Below are positions 1 through 5,850 of a stretch of DNA of 7,892 nucleotides, one piece after another (the first letter of the stretch is position 1; each line of letters starts with the position of its first letter). The notes under the pieces were generated by a model. That model searched no databases. It worked only from the letters and a program-made list of their open reading frames with translations, and was not told the DNA's origin. Made by a program: the position numbers and the translations under genes. The stretch is from Ramlibacter sp. (lineage in GTDB: Bacteria > Pseudomonadota > Gammaproteobacteria > Burkholderiales > Burkholderiaceae_C), in the NCBI GenBank assembly GCA_021156245.1, contig JAJNBO010000096.1, positions 1 through 7,892 on the forward strand, in the 5' to 3' direction.

Positions 1-2
1 TC

Positions 3-830
3 GGCTACCGGGATGCGGCCGCCTGGCTGGCGAAGTTGGCGCCCTCGTTCGGGATCTGGATCCCGCCGCTCGCCTTCGTCCTCATCTTCCTGCTGGTGCA
101 CCTGCTGCTCGGCAGCGCGGTGCTGCGGCTGGCCGCGCGGCTCCCGGGCGGAGTGCATGCCCACCCCGTCAACCGGCTCTTCGGCCTGGTTCCCGGCGGC
201 GTGAATGGCGGCATCCATGCGGTGGTCGCCTCGATCCTGCTGCTGACGCTGCCCCTGGGCGAGCGGGTGGGCGGATGGGCCCACGACAGCGCGCTGGCGC
301 CGCGATTCGCCGCGCCGGCCGAATGGGTGGAAGAGCAAGTCGCCCCGATCTTCGACCCGGTGTTGCGGCGGACGCTGCAGGCCCTGACGGTGCGCCCGGA
401 AAGCCGCGAAAGGCTGGCGCTGGACTTTCGCGTCGCCAAGGCCCGGCCGCGCCCGGACCTGGAAACGCGCATGGTGGAGCTGGTGAATGCAGAAAGGCGC
501 GCCGCCGGGCTGCCCCCGGTGAAAGCGGACCCGGACCTGGTGCCCGTCGCGCGCGCCCACAGCCAGGACATGCTGGCCCGCGGCTACTTCGCCCACGTGT
601 CCCCGGAGGGCAAGGACCTGGGCGACCGCCTGCGGCAGGCGCGGGTGCTCTATTTCTCCGCCGGCGAGAACCTGGCGCTGGCGCCCACCCTGCACAGCGC
701 GCACACCGGCTTGATGCATTCGCCGGGGCACAAGGCCAACATCCTGCGGCCGCAGTTCCGCCGGCTCGGCGTCGGCATCCTGGATGCGGGCAAGCACGGC
801 CTGATGGTCACGCAGGCTTTCCGGAACTGA
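3..830 (+). CDS. CvpA-like membrane region fused to CAP (SCP/PR1) domain, 5' partial
   Basis: The frame is open to the left edge, so the true start lies outside the window; 275 residues are visible. The N-terminal part has two hydrophobic stretches (visible residues about 18-42 and 65-85) separated by a segment with HPVNRLFG and PGGVNGG, which resembles the end of the CvpA (colicin V production) membrane family. A linker of about 65 residues follows. From about residue 153 to the end is a CAP domain, recognised by LVNAERRAAGLPP, ARAHSQDMLARGYFAHVSP, AGENLA, SPGHKANILRPQFRRLGVGI and the closing VTQAF. The CAP-pocket residues H186, H198 and E222 are present. The domain has no cysteines, as in bacterial YkwD-type CAP proteins. 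The likely arrangement is a membrane anchor holding the CAP domain on the periplasmic side; its biochemical role is unknown. It ends two bases before the topoisomerase start, so the two genes are probably co-transcribed. Confidence 0.85.
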   Translation, partial: GYRDAAAWLAKLAPSFGIWIPPLAFVLIFLLVHLLLGSAVLRLAARLPGGVHAHPVNRLFGLVPGGVNGGIHAVVASILLLTLPLGERVGGWAHDSALAPRFAAPAEWVEEQVAPIFDPVLRRTLQALTVRPESRERLALDFRVAKARPRPDLETRMVELVNAERRAAGLPPVKADPDLVPVARAHSQDMLARGYFAHVSPEGKDLGDRLRQARVLYFSAGENLALAPTLHSAHTGLMHSPGHKANILRPQFRRLGVGILDAGKHGLMVTQAFRN

Positions 831-832
831 AG

Positions 833-1969
833 ATGAAAGCCACCGAAGCCCTGGCTCCCGCCCCGGCCGACCCGCGCGAAGCGGCGGAGTCCGCCGGCCT
901 GGTGTACGTGAGCGACGAGGACCGCGGCATCCGGCGCGAGCGCAAGGGCGATGGCTTCGCCTACTTCAAGGCCAACGGCGACGCCGTGACCGACGAGGCC
1001 ACGCTCGAGCGCATCCGCAAGCTGGCGATCCCGCCCGCCTACGAGGATGTGTGGATCTGCCCCAAGGCCAACGGCCACCTGCAGGCCACCGGGCGCGATG
1101 CGCGGGGCCGCAAGCAGTATCGCTACCACCCTCAGTTCCGCGAAGTGCGCGAGAGCACCAAGTACGAACACATGATGGAGTTCGCGCGGGCGCTGCCGGC
1201 CATTCGCGCGAAGCTCGCGGAACACATGGCCTTGCGCGGGCTGCCGCGCGACAAGGTGCTGGCAACGGTGGTGCACTTGCTGGAGACGACGCTGATCCGC
1301 GTCGGCAACGACGACTACGCGCGTGACAACAAGAGCTATGGCCTGACCACGCTGCGCAATCCCCACGTGAAGGTGGACGGCTCGGAGCTGCGCTTCCAGT
1401 TCAAGGGCAAGAGCGGCAAGACGTGGAGGCTGCAGCTGAAGGACCGGCGCATCGCCAAGATCGTGCGCGCTTGCCAGGAGCTGCCCGGCCAGCGCCTGTT
1501 CCAGTACCGCGACGAAGACGGCGAGGTGCGCGAGGTGACGTCCGCCGACGTGAATGCCTACCTGAAGGAGATCACCGGGGCCGACATCACGGCGAAGGAC
1601 TTCCGCACCTGGGCCGGTACGGTGATGGCCGCACTGGCGCTGCAGGAGTTCGAGGCGTTCGACACCAAGGCGACGCAGAAGAAGAACCTGCGCGACGCGA
1701 TCGAGCGCGTGTCCTCCCGGCTGGGGAACACGCCCACCATCTGCCGCAAGTGCTATATCCATCCCGAGGTGCTGAACGCGTATGCGGAAGGCAACCTGCT
1801 GCTGGAAATCAAGAAGCGCGTGGAGCAGGAGCTGCGCGAGGACCTTGCCAACCTGAAGCCGGAGGAAGCGGCCGTGCTGGCGATGCTGGAGGCACGCCTG
1901 GCGCGCACGCTGGAAGGTTCGCTGAAGGACAGCCTCGCCGCCCACGGCCGCCGCCGGGCCCGGGTGTAG
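833..1969 (+). CDS. DNA topoisomerase IB (poxvirus/bacterial type)
   Basis: This is a 378-residue type IB topoisomerase, which relaxes supercoils by a transient 3'-phosphotyrosyl nick. The ATG at 833 has GGAA (823-826) at suitable spacing. The open frame continues upstream inside the CvpA-CAP gene, but that part is a shadow. The N-terminal DNA-binding region includes IPPAYEDVWICPKANGHLQA and GRDARGRKQYRYHP. The catalytic domain carries R156 (LIRVGN), K193 (KGKSGK), R258 (DFRTWAGT), N299 (GNTPTICRK) and the nucleophile Y308 (CYIHPEV). Spacings of 37, 65, 41 and 9 residues match, from memory, the Deinococcus radiodurans enzyme (R137, K174, R239, N280, Y289). An Asn occupies the place of the vaccinia His265. 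Length is normal for the bacterial family. The highly charged C-terminal tail after about residue 325 is variable in this family. Confidence 0.97.
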   Translation: MKATEALAPAPADPREAAESAGLVYVSDEDRGIRRERKGDGFAYFKANGDAVTDEATLERIRKLAIPPAYEDVWICPKANGHLQATGRDARGRKQYRYHPQFREVRESTKYEHMMEFARALPAIRAKLAEHMALRGLPRDKVLATVVHLLETTLIRVGNDDYARDNKSYGLTTLRNPHVKVDGSELRFQFKGKSGKTWRLQLKDRRIAKIVRACQELPGQRLFQYRDEDGEVREVTSADVNAYLKEITGADITAKDFRTWAGTVMAALALQEFEAFDTKATQKKNLRDAIERVSSRLGNTPTICRKCYIHPEVLNAYAEGNLLLEIKKRVEQELREDLANLKPEEAAVLAMLEARLARTLEGSLKDSLAAHGRRRARV

Positions 1970-1975
1970 GGAGGC

Positions 1976-2055
1976 CCCCACAGATCGGCCGGAAGTATTC
2001 CACGGAGCCCCGGCCATTTGCGCGGCTTCGGATGACGCGCCCCCCGCCCTGGCCT
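1976..2055. repeat. Possible dispersed intergenic repeat fragment
   Basis: The 110-base gap between the topoisomerase stop and the next start holds no gene. It contains 6-bp inverted arms GGCCGG (1987-1992) and CCGGCC (2010-2015), then CATTTGCGCGGCTTCGGATG (from 2015). Conceptual translation of this stretch gives PRPFARLRMT, which resembles the tell-tale peptides produced by dispersed palindromic repeats in many proteobacterial genomes. No second copy exists in this window, so the call rests on resemblance only. There is no T-run after the arms, so it is not a convincing intrinsic terminator. Confidence 0.25.
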
Positions 2056-2079
2056 ATGGTCGCCGGAACAGGGAGGCCC

Positions 2080-2403
2080 ATGCAGGACCGCGACATCGAC
2101 GAACTGGAAGCAGAACTGGTCACCGCGCTGCGGGTGCTCGGCCTGCTGTTCGGCGAGCGTTCGGCAGAACACGCTGCATGGGCACGCGCCGCCATGCCCG
2201 CCGAGGCGGCGGACCACTACATCGCCGCGTGGAAGGAAGGCCGCCGTCGCAGCTGGAAGGACCTGGAGCGCATGGGCATGCGCATCCGCAAGGTTTCGGG
2301 CGACGAGGGGCTGGCCTGGCAATCCCGCCTGGCGCAACTGGAACTCCTGAGCGGCACCCAGGTGGCCGACATCCGGCCGACCACGCAGACCGGCTCGCTC
2401 TGA
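2080..2403 (+). CDS. Small helical protein of unknown function (107 aa)
   Basis: I do not recognise a family. The product is 107 residues, has no signal peptide or membrane segment, and is predicted by eye to be mostly helical: an acidic N-terminal helix (DIDELEAELVTALRVLGLL), a middle part rich in Ala and Trp (HAAWARAAMPAEAADHY), a basic segment (WKEGRRRSWKDLERMGMRIR), and a last helix before a polar tail. GGGAGG (2071-2076) lies close to the ATG at 2080, only three bases away. An in-frame ATG at 2056 has no visible ribosome-binding site, so 2080 is preferred. Coding is supported by GC-rich third positions and by a convergent stop ten bases before the next gene's stop. It may be read through from the topoisomerase gene, since no terminator is seen between them. 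Confidence 0.6.
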   Translation: MQDRDIDELEAELVTALRVLGLLFGERSAEHAAWARAAMPAEAADHYIAAWKEGRRRSWKDLERMGMRIRKVSGDEGLAWQSRLAQLELLSGTQVADIRPTTQTGSL

Positions 2404-2413
2404 CGCCGGTGCC

Positions 2414-3409
2414 TCAGGACAGGTCCAGCGGAATCGGCAGCGTCCGCTTGCCCCCGCCGTCCGGGCCGGCCAGGTCGCCTGCCGCACTCTGCGGAAACAG
2501 TGACTGGCGCAGTTCGTTCGGCGAATCGGCATCGGCCACGCGTCCCGCTCCCTTGCTGGCGCGCGCCGGGTCGGTGGTGATGCTGCCGGCGTAATAGAGC
2601 ACGGACAACGCGTTCGCCAGCGCGTCCTTGCCCAGCCCGATCGCCTGCTGCAGCCGCTTGAAGGTCTGCGGCTCCGCGGCCAACTCGGAGAGGATCTGGA
2701 AATGCGTGTTGGTCACGTGCCGCTGCGACACGCGCGGGATGGCGCGGAAGTACAGCTTGGCGCTGCGGTAGCGGCGCGGCAGCAGGTCGGTCTCGACCCG
2801 GCTCACGTATACCCACAGCACCTCGGAAAAAGTGGTCGTGAAGAAGCTGGAAGGAATTTCGCCGGCTGCCGCGGGAAGCCCTTTCCAGGTGGATTCCTCC
2901 ACGTGCAGCGGCGTCAGGGCCAGGTCGATGCCGATCGAGCCGCCCACGTTGACCACGGCCACGAGCTTGCCGCCGCGCACCACGTGGTAGGTCTCGGAGG
3001 TCAGTTCGTGCAGGCGCTCTGCCATCTGCCCGGCCAGGGCCAGTTGCATCACCAGCGGCTGCAGCACGGTTTCGGCGCGCCGCAGCACCTTGTCCACGCT
3101 CGGCGCCGAGCGGGTATCGAAGGTGATGGGAGCGCGCACGCGCTCGTCGGCCAGCGGCAACGTGAACGCGGTCGGCCGGGACAGGTGCTTCAGGTCCAGC
3201 AGCAGCTCGGGTTGCGACGCCGTGGCGGCCACGCGCACGACGTCGTGGTTCACCATGGACACGGCGTCGCCATTGACCCAGAGCGCGTCCGCGTCCTCGA
3301 TGCCGGACACCTCCCATTTGAGCAGGGCCGAGCGGGTGCGCAGGAGGGACACGAGGTACTCGTCGTCCGGGAACCCCATGAGTCCCATGCGCAGGCGCGG
3401 TGTGGTCAT
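2414..3409 (-). CDS. Uncharacterised protein with likely C-terminal winged-helix segment
   Basis: The product is 331 residues from the ATG at 3409 (MTTPRLRMGLMGFPDDEYL). An in-frame ATG at 3418 would add three residues, and neither has a good Shine-Dalgarno sequence. The frame stays open back into the tRNA gene, but that part cannot be coding. I cannot name the family. The N-terminal half (about 1-130) alternates strands and helices (WEVSGIEDADALWVNGDAV, then a section about charged, externally facing segments) and does not carry receiver or kinase motifs. A middle part contains VVRGGKLVAVVNVGGSIGID. Residues about 235-285 (TNTHFQILSELAAEPQTF, then LQQAIGLGKDALANALSVLY and AGSIT) look like a winged helix-turn-helix: helix, helix, recognition helix, short hairpin. 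The last 45 residues are probably disordered and end in PIPLDLS. It is cytoplasmic by sequence, with no membrane segment. A DNA-binding or protein-binding role is an inference. Confidence 0.8.
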   Translation of the reverse strand: MTTPRLRMGLMGFPDDEYLVSLLRTRSALLKWEVSGIEDADALWVNGDAVSMVNHDVVRVAATASQPELLLDLKHLSRPTAFTLPLADERVRAPITFDTRSAPSVDKVLRRAETVLQPLVMQLALAGQMAERLHELTSETYHVVRGGKLVAVVNVGGSIGIDLALTPLHVEESTWKGLPAAAGEIPSSFFTTTFSEVLWVYVSRVETDLLPRRYRSAKLYFRAIPRVSQRHVTNTHFQILSELAAEPQTFKRLQQAIGLGKDALANALSVLYYAGSITTDPARASKGAGRVADADSPNELRQSLFPQSAAGDLAGPDGGGKRTLPIPLDLS

Positions 3410-3488
3410 GGGCCGCATTCTGGAGCCTGGAGGCCCAGCTCGGCAATAACCCCGGACTAGGGAAAAGGCGGGGTCCGGGTCGTGCCCA

Positions 3489-3525
3489 AGGAAAAACAGC
3501 CCGGGAGCACAAGCTCCCGGGCTGT
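3489..3525 (-). terminator. Intrinsic terminator after tRNA-Arg
   Basis: A perfect 13-bp stem (3496-3508 paired with 3513-3525, arm ACAGCCCGGGAGC) closes a four-base loop at 3509-3512. On the minus strand it is followed by a run of five T (complement of 3492-3496). It lies 18 bases past the tRNA 3' end, so it terminates the tRNA transcript and separates it from the downstream minus-strand gene. The plus-strand exit has no T-run, so it works in one direction. Confidence 0.9.
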
Positions 3526-3543
3526 CGAATTGCATGGCAATTT

Positions 3544-3620
3544 TGGCGCGGCTGGCAGGATTCGAACCCACGACCCCTTGGTTCGTAGCCAAGTACTCTA
3601 TCCAACTGAGCTACAGCCGC
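3544..3620 (-). tRNA. tRNA-Arg (anticodon ACG)
   Basis: The reverse complement folds as a complete 77-base cloverleaf. The acceptor GCGGCTG pairs with CAGCCGC, followed by discriminator G and an encoded CCA (3546-3544). The D arm begins TAGCTCAGTTGGATAGAGTA. The anticodon stem CTTGG/CCAAG has loop CTACGAA, giving anticodon ACG, normally deaminated to ICG to read CGU, CGC and CGA. The T arm contains GTTCGAATC, with two wobble pairs in its stem. It is a single isolated tRNA gene with its own promoter and terminator. No integrase or duplicated tRNA 3' end is seen near it, so there is no sign that it has served as an integration site here. Confidence 0.98.
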
Positions 3621-3630
3621 GAAGCCTCGA

Positions 3631-3639
3631 ATTATAGCA
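3631..3639 (-). promoter_or_regulatory. Extended -10 promoter of tRNA-Arg
   Basis: On the minus strand the sequence reads TGCTATAAT, a perfect -10 hexamer with the upstream TGn extension, ending 10 bases before the mature tRNA 5' end. No good -35 hexamer is found at 16-18 bp upstream (the region reads GGAAAGG), which fits an extended -10 promoter. It is one of very few consensus-quality -10 boxes in this GC-rich window. Confidence 0.8.
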
Positions 3640-3704
3640 GGACCGGCGGGCCGCCTTTCCGGCATCGCGTCGCGTCCCGCCGCGACGCGCGGAGGCGCCC
3701 GGAA

Positions 3705-3727
3705 ACATGTTCATAATATGATCATGT
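3705..3727 (+). promoter_or_regulatory. Near-perfect 23-bp palindrome, candidate operator/promoter of the RHH pair
   Basis: Half-sites ACATGTTCATA (3705-3715) and TATGATCATGT (3717-3727) flank a central A at 3716. Ten of the eleven base pairs are symmetric; the only mismatch is at positions 3710/3722. The element is AT-rich inside very GC-rich DNA and includes -10-like hexamers CATAAT (3712-3717) and TATGAT (3717-3722), so a bound repressor would cover the promoter. It ends 23 bases before the preferred start of the first RHH gene. RHH proteins are known to bind short palindromic or repeated operators and commonly repress their own genes. Autoregulation here is an inference from position and symmetry. 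No convincing -35 was found. Confidence 0.6.
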
Positions 3728-3750
3728 CTGCCTCATCGGTAGAGCGCGCC

Positions 3751-3954
3751 ATGCCAAACGAATACGCACGCCTGACGGTCTTGCTCGACGCTCAACGGAA
3801 GAAGGAATTCGACCTGCTCTGCGCCGAGCTCGGCACCAACGCCTCCCAGGTCGTCCGCGAACTGATCCTCCATTACCTCGCCAGCGGTCCGCAGGAGCAG
3901 CACCTGCTCGCCGATCCCCCGGCCGGCAGGCAACAGCGCGATGGAAGTCATTAG
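3751..3954 (+). CDS. Ribbon-helix-helix DNA-binding protein 1
   Basis: The product is 67 residues with an RHH (Arc/MetJ/CopG-type) fold. The beta-strand YARLTVLLD (5-13) would pair in a dimer and contact the major groove. Helix A is about 15-27 and helix B about 31-44 (ASQVVRELILHYLA), with the usual turn between them. The polar tail (46-67) is probably flexible. In-frame ATGs at 3718 and 3724 would extend the protein, but they sit inside the palindrome and lack ribosome-binding sites. The start at 3751 places exactly five residues before ARLTVL, as in the neighbouring paralogue. The ribosome-binding site is weak (AGAG at 3741-3744). The second RHH gene starts 29 bases downstream, so an operon is likely. 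No toxin gene of a type II toxin-antitoxin pair is recognisable nearby, so it is more likely a transcription regulator than an antitoxin. Confidence 0.85.
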   Translation: MPNEYARLTVLLDAQRKKEFDLLCAELGTNASQVVRELILHYLASGPQEQHLLADPPAGRQQRDGSH

Positions 3955-3957
3955 AAT

Positions 3958-3971
3958 CGGATGACCATCCG
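3958..3971 (+). promoter_or_regulatory. Inverted repeat before the second RHH gene
   Basis: Perfect 6-bp arms CGGATG and CATCCG are separated by AC, 12 bases before the second RHH start. The centre ATGACCAT (3961-3968) differs at one base from ATGATCAT (3718-3725), which lies inside the upstream palindrome. It could be a second, weaker operator or an RNA hairpin near the ribosome-binding site. TAGAAT (3952-3957) just before it resembles a -10 box, but no -35 was found. Confidence 0.35.
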
Positions 3972-3983
3972 CCAAGGCCCGCC

Positions 3984-4175
3984 ATGGAGCTCAAGACTGC
4001 CCGGCTCACCGTCCTGATCGACCCGACCACCAAGAGCGCGTTCGAGTCGGCGTGCCGCCAGGCAGACATGACGCCTTCCCAGGTCGTTCGCCGCCTGATC
4101 CGCGAATTCATGGAACGGCGTGCACCCGCCGCCGGCCGCGTCAAGGCCAGTCCCCTTCGCAAGAAAAGCCGCTGA
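3984..4175 (+). CDS. Ribbon-helix-helix DNA-binding protein 2
   Basis: The product is 63 residues and is a paralogue of the RHH protein just upstream. The two align without gaps over their first 43 residues with 18 identities, including ARLTVL, D13, K17, F20, C24 and SQVVR-LI. The beta-strand is at 6-13, helix A at about 15-27 and helix B at about 31-43. The C-terminal tail is strongly basic (VKASPLRKKSR), unlike the acidic/polar tail of its partner, which suggests different DNA or protein contacts. AAGG (3974-3977) sits six bases before the ATG at 3984. Whether the two form homodimers or a mixed dimer cannot be told from sequence. No toxin partner follows: the next 142 bases hold no convincing gene. 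Confidence 0.87.
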   Translation: MELKTARLTVLIDPTTKSAFESACRQADMTPSQVVRRLIREFMERRAPAAGRVKASPLRKKSR

Positions 4176-4233
4176 GCGACAGCCGGGCGATCACCTGCCC
4201 GAAACCGTGGATTCATTCCTGAAACAGGCTGTA

Positions 4234-4280
4234 CGTCTGGTCCTACGTCCTTGTCAGACGGCAGCGTGAGCGTCGACAAT
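4234..4280 (+). promoter_or_regulatory. Candidate sigma70 promoter with inverted repeat, before the RTX protease
   Basis: TTGTCA (4251-4256) matches the -35 consensus at five of six bases, and GACAAT (4275-4280) matches the -10 at four of six, with an 18-bp spacer. The predicted start near 4287 leaves a leader of about 30 bases before the protease ATG. Arms CGTCTG (4234-4239) and CAGACG (4255-4260) form an inverted repeat whose right arm overlaps the -35 box, so it could be an operator. The remaining bases 4176-4233 show nothing recognisable. Confidence 0.45.
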
Positions 4281-4317
4281 CGGTGCTATCTGAACTGGTC
4301 GACTGACCGGAGCATCC

Positions 4318-5820
4318 ATGGCTACCACGATCACCACCGACGCCCTCAACGCACTCCTGTACATCTACAACGGTTATGAAGACTCCCGCTGGAACTTCGT
4401 CGATGCCGTGGGCACCCCCGTCGGAAATCCGGGCGGGCTCGGCAATGGCGTATCGCTGACCTACAGCTTCCTGAGCAGCCGGCCCGCTTGGGCGACCAAC
4501 AGCGAAGTTTCGTTCGGCGTCATGGATGCCGCGATGAAAGCGGCAACGGTGAAGGTCCTCGGACACATCTCTGAGGTCGCGAACATCGATTTCACCAAGG
4601 TCGCCGCCCAGCAGGGCCAGATCACGTTTGCAACGAGTGACCAGGGGATGGGGTCGAGCGCGTGGGCGTACGGACCGTTCTTCCAGCAGACCACCTCCGG
4701 TGGCGAGTTCACCGCCATCACCGAGGTCAAGCTCGCCGGCAGCGTGTGGGTGAACAACGACATCGAATGGTTCACCTCCGACTGGCGGCCCGGCGAGTTC
4801 GGCTACGCCATGTTGCTGCACGAGATGGGCCATGCACTGGGCCTGAAGCACCCCTTCGACGGAGATGACTTCGGCGGCGGTTTCATCCTGGACGAGGCGC
4901 TGGACCACGAAGGCAACACGGTGATGTCGTACACGTCCGCGCCGCGGACGCTGCTGATGGTGGATGCCGGCTCATCCTGGAGCTTTCCGACCCTTCACCC
5001 CACCACTCTGATGATGATGGACATCGCGGCGTTGCAGCACCTGTACGGCGCCAACTTCGACCACGAATCCGGCAAGACCGTGTACGAGTGGGGCACCAAC
5101 GAGGAACTGCTCGAGACGATCTGGGACGGCGGCGGCGTCGACCTCATCGACTGCAGCAACCAGACATTCACCTGCAGGATCGACCTGCGCGATGGCCAGT
5201 TCAGCTCCATCGGCCTTCGGCTCACGGAGGCAGAGATCAAGCTGGGCCTCGATCTGCCTGCCGACATGAGCCTCGGCTTCGTTGATCCCGAACTTCGAGA
5301 CAACCTGTACAACGGCGAGAACAACCTGGGCATCGCCAAGGGCGCCATCATCGAGAACGCCACCGGCGGCTCGGGCAGCGACGTCATCACCGGCAACGAC
5401 GTGGCGAACCGCCTCGCCGGCGGTCTCGGGAACGACAGACTGACTGGCAATGCCGGCGCCGACCGGCTGGATGGCGGCCGCGGCGTCGACAACATGAACG
5501 GCGGGGCCGGCAAGGACCTGTTCGACTTCAACAAGGTCACGGACACCGGGACCATGCTGGCGAAGTCCGACGTGATCAGCGGATTCGTGTCGGGCATGGA
5601 CCGCATCGACCTGTCCACGATCGACGCGAACACCGCGTTGGCGGGCAACCAGGCCTTCACCTTCATCGGCGCCGAGGCCTTCAGCGCCGCCAATGCGACG
5701 GGCCAGGTGCGCTTCCACAATGGCGTGCTTTACGGCAGCACCGACGCCGACACGGCAGTGGAGTTCATGGTCAGGCTGACCGGCGTCGCCACGCTGACCG
5801 CGGCGGACCTGCTCCTCTGA
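4318..5820 (+). CDS. Serralysin-like RTX zinc metalloprotease (M10B)
   Basis: This 500-residue secreted endopeptidase starts at the ATG at 4318, with GGAG (4309-4312) five bases before it. The catalytic domain holds the zinc site HEMGHALGLKHP (H168, H172, H178, catalytic E169) and the Met-turn VMSYTS (M203, with Y205 as the expected fifth ligand of serralysins). After ALQHLYGAN (238-246) comes the M10 C-terminal beta-roll: six nonapeptides in phase at 350-403 (for example GGLGNDRLT, GNAGADRLD), which bind calcium once outside the cell. The tail ends in LTAADLLL. There is no N-terminal signal peptide, consistent with type I secretion through a C-terminal signal. Length agrees with serralysins (about 450-500). 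Two cysteines, C279 and C286, are unusual for a family that is normally cysteine-free. No inhibitor or ABC exporter gene is in the window. A receiver-domain gene follows 30 bases downstream. Confidence 0.95.
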   Translation: MATTITTDALNALLYIYNGYEDSRWNFVDAVGTPVGNPGGLGNGVSLTYSFLSSRPAWATNSEVSFGVMDAAMKAATVKVLGHISEVANIDFTKVAAQQGQITFATSDQGMGSSAWAYGPFFQQTTSGGEFTAITEVKLAGSVWVNNDIEWFTSDWRPGEFGYAMLLHEMGHALGLKHPFDGDDFGGGFILDEALDHEGNTVMSYTSAPRTLLMVDAGSSWSFPTLHPTTLMMMDIAALQHLYGANFDHESGKTVYEWGTNEELLETIWDGGGVDLIDCSNQTFTCRIDLRDGQFSSIGLRLTEAEIKLGLDLPADMSLGFVDPELRDNLYNGENNLGIAKGAIIENATGGSGSDVITGNDVANRLAGGLGNDRLTGNAGADRLDGGRGVDNMNGGAGKDLFDFNKVTDTGTMLAKSDVISGFVSGMDRIDLSTIDANTALAGNQAFTFIGAEAFSAANATGQVRFHNGVLYGSTDADTAVEFMVRLTGVATLTAADLLL

Positions 5821-5850
5821 GCTTGGCAGGCCGTCGAAGATCGGGCAGCG

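Noticed and set aside
650..2017. Long minus-strand open frame (455 codons) opposite the topoisomerase gene
   Set aside because: It is antisense to a gene with complete catalytic residues, is rich in His, Gln, Ala and Arg as expected from a GC-rich shadow frame, and shows no domain motif.
3410..3592. N-terminal extension of the minus-strand unknown gene into the tRNA
   Set aside because: The extension would be encoded by the tRNA-Arg gene and its terminator; the protein-like sequence starts at 3409 or 3418.
3544..3620. tRNA-Arg as a genomic island attachment site
   Set aside because: No integrase, no duplicated 3' end of the tRNA and no mobile genes flank it in the window.
2217..3665. Second minus-strand frame (482 codons) overlapping the unknown gene
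   Set aside because: Arg/Ala/Pro-rich shadow in another frame that also runs through the tRNA and across the end of the convergent gene.
3751..4175. RHH pair as a type II toxin-antitoxin system
   Set aside because: Both genes encode RHH proteins; no RelE, VapC, MazF or other toxin-like frame follows within the next 142 bases.
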